From NCBI GenBank assembly GCA_024734495.1, contig JALMQS010000075.1, positions 3,712,935 to 3,776,934 on the forward strand: DNA of 64,000 bases, read 5' to 3'. Source of the stretch: Forficula auricularia (lineage: Eukaryota > Arthropoda > Insecta > Dermaptera > Forficulidae). Shown here one piece after another: positions 56,588 through 64,000 of this stretch; the stretch's first letter is position 1, and every line of letters starts with the position of its first letter. Made by a program: the position numbers and the translations under genes. Under the pieces are notes generated by a model that saw nothing but the letters and a program-made list of their open reading frames with translations, was not told where the DNA came from and searched no databases.

Positions 56588-57060
56588 TCACTTCTTTTTG
56601 TAAGTTGGATTTATCCTATAAATTTAACCCCTTCATTTCGGGCCCTGAAGAAGGAAAAGTTTCGATTTTTCAATTTCGTCCTTATTAATGTGTCAAGCTT
56701 TACCAGTATGCCAAATTTCAGCATTCTAGGTTCATTGAATTTTTAGTTTATGTTAATTAAGCCTATAACTTTCACCCCTTCATTTTAGGCCCTGAAGAAG
56801 GGAAAGTAATTAGTCAACTAAAAAAAAACTTTATTCTTATTGAGGTTAACCTTCATGAAATGTCATAATGGATAAAATTATTAAAACTGGCTTTGAAAAA
56901 ATTACCCATTCAATCGATTTCAATAAACAAAAATATTTATCAATATTAAGTATCATTTCTCAATTATATAAAACTGTTTGTATGAATTAATTATTTATTT
57001 CCTTATACTTACTCCGAAATATTTCCTAAAATTTAAATTTAAATTTAAAAAATGTAAAAG
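56588..57060. repeat. AT-rich DNA with a diverged direct repeat
   Basis: ACCCCTTCATTTCGGGCCCTG then AAGAAGG (56628-56655) recurs as CCCCTTCATTTTAGGCCCTG then AAGAAGG (56775-56802), about 145 bp apart. Confidence 0.5.
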
Positions 57061-57074
57061 TATTATATTCCTAG

Positions 57075-57225
57075 GTAGGATTCACAAATAAAAGACAAAT
57101 ATGAGCAAGACTATTATACATATATTTCGGGTTACGAGCTCATCTTCAGATGTTCACATAGAAAACTTTATTTGTGAATCCTACAGCTAGTAATTTTATT
57201 AAATGTTTCACCTATTTCCCATGAA
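57075..57225 (-). mobile_element. Short palindromic hammerhead-family element
   Basis: Arms containing GTAGGATTCACAAATAAA are inverted at 57075-57100 and 57165-57190; the head TGTTTCACCTATTTCC is at the right. The minus-strand core CTGAAGA (57143-57149) and GAAAT (57124-57128) is present, but stem II and stem I pair poorly, so it is probably inactive. Confidence 0.65.
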
Positions 57226-57404
57226 AATATATTGAAGTTTTTTTTTTTTTACTAAGAACCGATTTCACATTCAAGTGAATAAAAATAAAACTGTGAAATA
57301 AATGACATAACATATGTATGTATCACTAGAGAACTTCTGCCTACCACTAGTTAAAAACCGATGCATTATAATTATTATACCACCAAGTGCTTATTGAGGC
57401 AAAG

Positions 57405-57900
57405 GTTAGACAATATATATTGTGAGTAATACGATGTGAAAATGAACTTTTCTTTTTTCTCCGTGTTCTGGTATAAAATACGGCACGTCAATCCCTTTGC
57501 AACGATCATCTCGAGTGGTGGGGGAAATGTGGTTTTGTTTTTCTGAATAATACGAACGAGACAAGCAATTGCCGGTGTTAATATCCCTATTGAAGGGAAG
57601 GTAGCGTGCGTCCGTCCGTCTCAAGTGTTATCCTTTCGGGGCATGCACCCGTCCTCCTTTTATCCTCATCGACGGCGAACCGAGATTTGTCGCGCTTATT
57701 AAAATATTCAAGTGGCCTTTATTCGAGGTGAGGAGGAGGCAGCCGGCCGTGAACTCTTTTGTAGAGATCTAATCCCTCTCTCGACCATATGCCCTAAGGT
57801 GGAGTACGGAAAGTACTGATGAACACACTCATTTCATAACTGGAGAACGAAAAAATGAGGGGCTCTGCCTCTGATGGTAATCTATAAAGAAACTCTTTTC
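57405..57900. other. GC-rich single-copy block
   Basis: One of the two most GC-rich non-repeat stretches at the right end. A 72-codon minus frame at 57406-57624 has no resemblance I can name. Candidate conserved non-coding DNA or unrecognised exon. Confidence 0.35.
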
Positions 57901-58105
57901 ATTTTCTTTTCGCCAAAAACGCTTCCAGTGAAGTAGAAATTAATTATTTTTTTAATGAAAATTACACAAGAATCTCTGAAGTTAATTCTGCTGGCTTGAT
58001 ATTAAAAATAACCCTTTGGAAAAAACTTGGCGGTGTTATACGGTATTAGTATAACGAAGAATATCATAAAGTAAATTATTTTTAGAGTTCGTGGCTGTGA
58101 TGAAA

Positions 58106-58438
58106 CTGTATTAGATCAAGGATGAGGTATCAGCCAGGGTTCTATGCGCTGGGTTCAATAAATCACCCTGAATAAAACGTTTCGGGCTGAATTTGTTTGG
58201 CCATCTTCAATTAATTCGGAGTTATACACAAAATGCGGTACATAATTGTAGCTTCATGCAAATTTATAACGTGCTTGTGCCCAAAGGTTCAGAATGAATG
58301 TAATGATTTATTGTGTATAACTCCCAATTAACTGAAGATGGCCAAATAAATTCAGGCCAAAACGTTTAATTCAGGGTGTTTTATTGAACCCAGCGCATCC
58401 AACTTTGGCTGATACCTCCTCCTTCATCTAATACTGTA
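58106..58438. mobile_element. Palindromic hammerhead-family element, TTTAT(T)GAACCCAGCGC subfamily
   Basis: Arms of about 120 bp contain GCGCTGGGTTCAATA and its complement. Each arm has a core: minus strand TTGAAGA with GAAACGTTT (58179-58210), plus strand CTGAAGA with AAAACGTTT (58332-58363). Each lacks one essential base (C3 or G12), so both are likely dead. Confidence 0.75.
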
Positions 58439-58607
58439 AATTATATTTAGAACTTAATAGAAATTGGTGGTGCACGTGTAACTTAATTTCAAGAATCGGT
58501 ATTCTTTTACGCAAATTTTAATGCCTTGGCAAATTATTTGCTGAATAAGGGCTAGAGCTAGAAAGTTGAAACAAGTTCCGATTCGGTTCAATCGGATACC
58601 CCGAAAT

Positions 58608-58866
58608 CAGTGTTTCTCAAACTTTTTAGCCCCTGAATGTTAAAAATAAATTAAGCTGATACTTCGCGACCTCCTCGATATGTTTGTCCCAATAATATAA
58701 TAATATTAACTATTATTTATTGGATGATGGGAGTTTTGACTGTAGTTTTAAAATAAAAGGTATGTGTTTGTAACACTTATGTCCAACATATGACATGAGT
58801 CCATTTTTCTCAGAAAATATTTTCTATGATTTTATTTCACGACCCCCAGTTTGAGAAACGGTCCCC
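58608..58866. mobile_element. hAT-like MITE with CAGTGTTTCTCAAAC ends
   Basis: Left end CAGTGTTTCTCAAACTTTTT and right end CAGTTTGAGAAACGGTCC are an imperfect inverted pair; inner GCGACCTCC and CACGACCCC fit known hAT ends. Flanks do not match, so it is old. Confidence 0.7.
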
Positions 58867-59330
58867 ATGACTTAACAATTAACTAAAACCGAGCCATCAC
58901 AAGCGAACCAAACCTAATATAACTTAACGGAACCCAAAAACACTTTTAATTAATACATTTTACAGTAATTGGAAAAAATTTATAAAAAAAATAATTTCCC
59001 TTGAATATTATTATCTCATGTTAAAGTTTGGAAAAACTAATAAGCTACGATAAATATTTAACATTAATGAGATTTTTATTCCTTCACTGTAAGAAATCAA
59101 TCAGTCAAAGCCACTGCCAAATGAGATCTGTACTTAATTTGTCTATACGTGTTATCAGATATACACCTTACATCTTATTAAATAATTTTTGAGCTCAAAA
59201 TACAAAATAATTTCCAAATGAAAAATTATCTTTGAATTAAAGAAAAAATTCTATTGGTGCTTCTGTTAAGAAACGGTATTATTCAATGAGAGTGTAAAGA
59301 AGTTTCCTGTATGTTTCCTTCGTTGATCCT
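58867..59330. other. AT-rich DNA, nothing recognised
   Basis: No supported feature. Confidence 0.4.
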
Positions 59331-59333
59331 TTT

Positions 59334-59374
59334 AAACTCTGAAGAAGAAAGAAGTTCCTCCGAAACGTCGGTTT
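59334..59374 (+). ncRNA. Hammerhead-like ribozyme motif, weak stem II
   Basis: Stem I AAACT with GGTTT, CTGAAGA, extra A, a purine-rich segment that pairs poorly where stem II should be, GAA, ACGT stem III, C cleavage base (GTC). Confidence 0.45.
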
Positions 59375-59653
59375 TTAAGAGGATGCAATTAAATAAATTT
59401 CTTTTATTCGGAATTTTATTTTTCATTATCCTTCTAGACTTTCATCAATTCTCCATTATCTTTGATTACTCACAAAAGCTATTTTTAAGGAGAAATCAAA
59501 CTCAATGATTTCTCTTTATGAATCCAATATTTCTGCTACTCTAAAATAAATCTTTTAAAAATCTCTTTTATATTTAGTTTTTCAGACATCATTTATTTAT
59601 GGTCATTCTCACAGACTAACACAGTATAATTTAAATTTACCCAATTTATAATA

Positions 59654-59996
59654 CAGTAGTGCGACGAATAAATAATCCGGATTAATTGTTCCCCTACCCA
59701 GTCCTCATAATTAAAATGTCTGGATTTTCGAAAAGAACCAAAAAAAGGTCGTTTGACCTCATAACAAAAAGAAAACTTGCTAAAACCATTAATAATTCAC
59801 TTAAGTAGTTAAATAATTGTAGGAAATACATAAAGCCATTAATTAATATGAACTTATAATGTATTTTAATGAAAGAATATACATAGTACATATGTAATGT
59901 ACACAAAGTATATACATTCAACTTATTTTTCACCGGAATTGAATCCGGATTATCGACAGCCGGATTTTTGACGTCCGGATTATCGACGATCTGCTG
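59654..59996. mobile_element. pogo-like MITE, 343 bp, TA target
   Basis: TA flanks both sides. Ends CAGTAGTGCGACGAATAAAT and the complement of CAGCAGATCGTCGATAATCC are an imperfect inverted pair, and ATAATCCGGATT-type words repeat near each end. No transposase. Confidence 0.75.
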
Positions 59997-60179
59997 TATG
60001 TATAAATGGCTATCTATACCCAATTTCCCTTCACACACTTTATTCAAATGTAATGTCAAAGTTCCATTTCAACGCCTTCTTTGTCATTTTCAAAAAAGAA
60101 CGATCCAATTATGAGGGAGAGAATTTCTTTTACTTTTTTTTTTTCCAAAAGGGCATATCGGTTTAAGTATTTAAGTTGG

Positions 60180-60475
60180 TGGCTGGCCGCTGAAGGAATA
60201 TCAATATGCTTAGAAGGGAGGTGGGTGGGTGGTGGCGCGAGGGTCAGTCTGAGTGCTGCGTTTGATGGCCTCTTCAGTTTTCCCAAAGAGGGTTCTTTCG
60301 GGGGTGGTGGAGATTGTCTTTTGACACAGTGACCAGCCCCCTTGCGGGAGGGGGAGCCAAAAGACAAAACCATGACGACCCACCGCTATCGATCCCATCC
60401 CAGTCAAAAGACACACCGTATCATTTCCCATCGCCTCTGGAATTGGAAATCCCGATCTGGAAATAAACAATGCCA
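60180..60475. other. GC-rich single-copy block
   Basis: Three overlapping frames on both strands (up to 105 residues) are all open, which follows from composition; none resembles a known family. Candidate conserved non-coding DNA. Confidence 0.35.
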
Positions 60476-60504
60476 TTAATTACTTATTCTATGTTGATAA
60501 CACT

Positions 60505-61110
60505 ACTAAACAAAAATTTCTCCCCGTAAACCTAACATTGGATTCCAGTAGTTTTATACCCTGATATCATGCAATTTCCCGATTTTATCCTACACGTCAG
60601 AGTTTTGAGATATTATCGGTTAAAATGACGAAAAAAGGCCATTTTGACATATTTTTCGAGTCCCATTAAATATTAAACAACAAATTTTGTTGGCGTAATA
60701 GAAAACAGATTCCTCTTTGATTTTCAAATCACCACTTGTTTGTAGCTCAATTAGAACTCGAGTTATAACGAAAAAACTAAGACATGTTTTTATCTATGTT
60801 GTTATCCTTTATAATCACGTAGTTTTAGTTTTTTAGTTATAACTCGAGTTCTAATTGAGCTAAAAACAAGTGATAATTTGAAAATCAAAGAGGAAGCTGT
60901 TTTCTAATACCTCAACAAAATATTCTGATTTCAAATATTGCCGTTTAATATTTAATGAGACTCGAAAATTGGTCTAAATGGCCTTTTTAGTCATTTTGAC
61001 CGATAATATCTCAAAACTCTAACGTGTTGTAAAAAATCGGGAAATTGCTTGAAAATCGGCGTATAAAATTCTGCTGGAATCCATTGTTAGATTACGGGAG
61101 AAAATATTTT
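60505..61110. mobile_element. Foldback element M, copy 2
   Basis: Same arms as 30335-31031: CCTAACATTGGATTCCAGTA at the left, TGGAATCCATTGTTAG at the right, and the AACTCGAGTTATAAC pair around the centre near 60810. Confidence 0.88.
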
Positions 61111-61400
61111 TCAGTTTTTTTTCGTCTGTCAGGAATCAGGATTCTTCTGATACCCACGATAGTCCGAGAACGTAAAGTCATAAAAATTTTATGCCAAAAT
61201 GTTTGTATTTTCAATACAAAGAACCGACTATATTTGGGGCTCTCTCTAGCTTTAGAAAATTTAGTTGAAAAAAACAAAACATTTTTTGAATGGTTTTATT
61301 AAGATTTTAAGTCATTCTTATAATATAGGCAAAAATAAACAATTTATATTAAGTTTACTATTAATTACTAGTCTTGAAAAAATGTTCACTATTTTTTTTT
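61111..61400. other. AT-rich DNA, nothing recognised
   Basis: Overlapping frames on both strands at 61045-61302 lack any recognisable domain. Confidence 0.35.
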
Positions 61401-61409
61401 TTTTTTGTA

Positions 61410-61560
61410 ATAAATCAGCGAATGAGCGATTCTTTTATTAGGATTTGTTGGAGGGAAATTACTAGACTAGAAGAATCATCTTTCTTCCTTTATAGTTAAG
61501 GCATTGTAAGGATTCAAAATTCAATTCCTATTAGATAATTTTTACTTTACCATACAGGGT
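61410..61560. repeat. Interspersed repeat D, copy 2
   Basis: Matches 7960-8100: GAGCGATTCTTTTATTAGGA, then CTTCCTTTATAGTTAAGG. Truncated relative to copy 1. Confidence 0.55.
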
Positions 61561-61929
61561 ATGGTCAAGTATTTTGATCGTGCATGAAAAAAGTGTTTTT
61601 TTTCCTTCTTTTTTTTCGAAATATCTCAAAAACTGCTGAAACTATTTCGACTAAAAAAATTGAGCGAAACCATGTCATTTCGCTCTACAAAAAAGCTCTA
61701 ATAAGTGAACATCGAAAAAATTATATTTTTCGAGATAATAATTGTTTTGTCGAAATGTCTGTTAGTTAGATAGTTAGTCTGTGCGTTACCAAATTTTTGT
61801 GGACGAGCTAGCTCAAAAACTAGTTTGAATATCGAAACCAAATTTCACACGTAGTTTTGGTCCATTGAGATTAAGAGCTGATTAGATTTTGGTGCATATC
61901 GACCCAAAATTAAGGGAGGTTAAAAATTA
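61561..61929. other. Unassigned AT-rich DNA
   Basis: No match in the window; the 61-residue frame at 61584-61769 has no resemblance. Confidence 0.35.
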
Positions 61930-62370
61930 ATAATCTAGGCTATTTGAGCAAACTCAACCAAATTTTGTATACATAATCAGTAGACCCCCAGAAGTCTAAA
62001 AATGCAAAATCTAACCGGCCAAAATGGGGGGTGGGGGGTCAAAAAATGAAAATCTTGGCCATTTACCAAACTCAACCAAATTTTGTATACATAATCAGTA
62101 GACCCCCAGAAGTCTAAAAATGCAAAATCTAACCGGCCAAAATTGGGGGTGGAGGGTAAAAAAATTAAAATCTTGGCCATTTACCAAACTCAACCAAATT
62201 TTGTATACATAATCAGTGTGCCCCTAGTAGTATAAAAATGCAAAAACTAACCCCCTCTTCTACATGATTATAAATAATTTTATTAAATATTAATGTAAGT
62301 GAGGGGCCAGGTTGTATGGTAAAGTCAGGTGGATGGCCACATCAGAACACGTCAGCTTATTTAATTTCTA
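61930..62370 (-). repeat. Interspersed repeat H, copy 2, with three tandem 118-bp units
   Basis: CAAACTCAACCAAATTTTG recurs at about 61949, 62067 and 62184. The right part (62265-62360) is the reverse complement of 14967-15090, including CCTGGCCCCTCAC and TGACGTGTTCTGATG inverted. Confidence 0.85.
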
Positions 62371-62377
62371 TTCTTCT

Positions 62378-62780
62378 AGAAATGGCCTTTTGGCTTCTGA
62401 ATTTGGACTAAAGTGATACTCACCAATAGAGATAAAGAAATTTCAAGGATTCATGTTCAGACATGTTTCAGACTATTATAGATATATATTTTTTTTAATT
62501 CCTATTCTTCTAGAAATAGCCTTTTAGCTTTTGCATTTGGACCAAAACGATACTCACTATAAAGAGAAAGAAAGGATTTTATATTCAGACAGTTCAGACT
62601 ATTAGATAAATTTTTTAATTTCTATTATTGTAGAAATGGCCTTTTGCACTTGTACCAAAACGATACTCGCTATAGAGAGAAAGAAATTGCTATTAGACTT
62701 CACTAAAATTCAGACAAAAATGTAGATAAAACATAAATCACATGCTGCACTCTAGCCGGCGAGCATAGTGAGTCTTAGAA
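62378..62780. repeat. Repeat D units in tandem, three copies
   Basis: TTCTATTCTTCTAGAAATGG and variants start units near 62378, 62496 and 62619; each has CAGACTATTA and a GATACTCAC/GATACTCGC segment. Related to 8090-8215. Confidence 0.75.
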
Positions 62781-63275
62781 AAAAACCTTACATTTTCCAC
62801 TATTTCTTTGTTATTTTTAATTTTTCATCATAGTTATTCCGATCATGGCCCCTAGACTCCAAAACCACCATCCATTCAAAAGTTTATATATATATGTGGC
62901 TGTGAGTGGTAAGGTCAGGTGGGGTAACTGGCCCAGCTTCTTTTGTTTTCCCAAGGATAGTACTCCATATTTTTGGCTATAACTAAGCTTCCTCACAATT
63001 TATAGATCTCGTGACTATATTAATTGAAAGATGAAATTTTCTTCAAATATTCATGATACTTTCAACTTTTGATTATACAAAATTTTGGAATTATCTTAAG
63101 TTGAACGTAAAGTTTTGCGGTTGGCCCAGTTAAACGCGTTGTGAGGTAATTGGACCAGCCCAGCCTATTTGCTGTTTTTTTAATTTTTAACATCTTTTGA
63201 GCAGTTGGACATGTTCCCCTATCCCTCAAGGCCCTGAACGTAGGTAGAATTAGTCTCATTTGTATATGGATTAAA
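62781..63275. other. Unassigned DNA
   Basis: A duplicated TGGCCCAG / TGGACCAGCCC-type word near 62930 and 63122; no gene. Confidence 0.35.
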
Positions 63276-63293
63276 ATAACACTGCCCAACAAT

Positions 63294-63600
63294 GAAAATG
63301 CTTCGGGCTCAAAAATAGCTGATTCTTATGTATTTCCACCTGCTGAATTCAAAAATCACCATAAAGATTACCAATTAGCTCTTGTTTTGAGATATAATCG
63401 ATCAAAACGGTGATAAAGACCATTTTGACCTATTTTCGAGTTCCGTTAGATATTAAACAACAATATTTGAGATCACAATATTTTGTTGAACTAATAGAAA
63501 ACAGCTTCCTCTTGGATTTACAAATTACCACTTGTTTGTAGCTCAATTAGAACTCGAGTTATAACTAAAAAACTAAAACTACGTGATTATAAAGGATAAT
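63294..63600. mobile_element. Foldback element M, copy 3, cut by a hammerhead element
   Basis: Left arm only, from CACTGCCCAACAATG to ACTACGTGATTATAAAGGAT at 63598. The palindrome's second arm is replaced by the element that starts at 63605. Confidence 0.8.
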
Positions 63601-63604
63601 AAAC

Positions 63605-63750
63605 ATTAATAAAGTAAAGGGAGTGTAGTTTCAGAGTGAATGAAATAAAACTCAAAGAGGTGTATACAATCTCAATATATTTCGGATTATTAGTCCATCA
63701 TCAGGAGTTTACAGGTTAAAAACTAATCTGTAAATTCCTGATGGACTAAT
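63605..63750 (-). mobile_element. Hammerhead-family element, truncated left arm
   Basis: Same left arm as 44017-44200 (TTAATAAAGTAAAGGGAGTG, then AAACTCAAAGAGGTG). A partial second motif (CCTGATGGACTAATAA) follows at 63734, lacking GAAA. Confidence 0.8.
63671..63707 (-). ncRNA. Hammerhead-like ribozyme motif
   Basis: Stem I CTC with GAG, CTGATGA, extra T, GGACTAATAATCC stem II, GAA, ATATAT stem III, T cleavage base. Confidence 0.6.
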
Positions 63751-64000
63751 AACACTGGGCAACAAAAAAGAGGCAAGCTAAAAAACGACGATCTGATGAA
63801 GGCACCACATAAATCTCTTCAGACACGACCATCTGTGAAGTATTATTCCAGCAATGTAGAACTCTTAGAATGTAACTACAATTTGTAAAAAAATAAAATG
63901 CACTTTCAATGTTGTTAGCATATGTAATTAAAATGTATCTTTTTCTCTTGATCCGCCACCTACTGTATTTCACAGAAACTAGAGCTAAGAAAAAATTTTC
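63751..64000. mobile_element. AACACTGGGCAACAAAAA end, element M relative, cut by the window edge
   Basis: AACACTGGGCAACAAAAA resembles the inner end of element M (CACTGATCAACAAAAA). The rest is unassigned. Confidence 0.4.

Noticed and set aside
58179..58363. Two further working hammerheads in the 58.1-kb palindrome
   Set aside because: Each has lost an essential base (first C of CTGANGA on one strand, G of GAAA on the other), so I list them only as fossils.
60056..60476. 105- and 88-residue frames as genes
   Set aside because: Three overlapping frames on both strands in one GC-rich block, proline- and lysine-rich by composition, with no family resemblance.

Overview
This is gene-poor, AT-rich eukaryotic nuclear DNA, almost certainly from an animal and most likely an arthropod. 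The evidence is the mobile-element content: mariner (DD34D), a Penelope-like retroelement with a GIY-YIG domain, a LINE 3' end, many hAT-type MITEs and a THAP exon with a GT splice donor. A TE-rich copepod or insect genome would fit, but the species cannot be named from sequence alone. I found no intact host protein-coding gene, no functional tRNA or rRNA gene and no CRISPR array. Short open frames are chance or repeat-derived.

Layout. 1-3.7 kb: a hAT-like MITE and a broken mariner copy. 3.7-6.6 kb: a recurrent interspersed element split by a 119-bp satellite array whose first monomers are inverted. 6.8-13.7 kb: SINE-like and hAT-like elements, tRNA-derived pseudo-copies and palindromic elements. 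14-23 kb: a GC-rich single-copy block, then a series of long foldback elements, one built from two opposed transposase 3' ends. 23.5-31.6 kb: palindromic hammerhead-bearing elements with clear target-site duplications, and the first of two near-identical elements carrying a THAP exon. 31.1-37 kb: a foldback with 15-bp tandem repeats at its ends, then about seven tandem copies of a 549-bp unit. 39-40 kb: a 42-bp satellite. 43-50.7 kb: more foldbacks, a 1.1-kb hAT-like element, the second THAP element (inverted) and a 5'-truncated Penelope-like element. 51-64 kb: hAT-, Harbinger- and pogo-like MITEs, a LINE remnant, more foldbacks and tandem repeats.

The most striking pattern is a dispersed family of hammerhead-ribozyme-like motifs (at least eleven with the whole topology). 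Each has a stem I, CTGANGA, one extra base, a stem II hairpin, GAA, a self-complementary stem III (ACGT, ATATAT, ATATATATAT or ACTATAGT), a non-G base, and the other side of stem I. One lies 158 bp downstream of the Penelope-like GIY-YIG frame. Most others sit in small palindromic elements that share a head sequence; five such insertions have 10-14 bp target duplications. Together this suggests RNA-mediated, non-autonomous mobile palindromes cleaving as hammerhead dimers, possibly mobilised by a Penelope-like enzyme. That mechanism is an inference; the sequence motifs and duplications are read directly.

Between the repeats lie a dozen short, more GC-rich, apparently single-copy blocks. They are candidate conserved non-coding or regulatory DNA of a nearby gene, but nothing here proves it.
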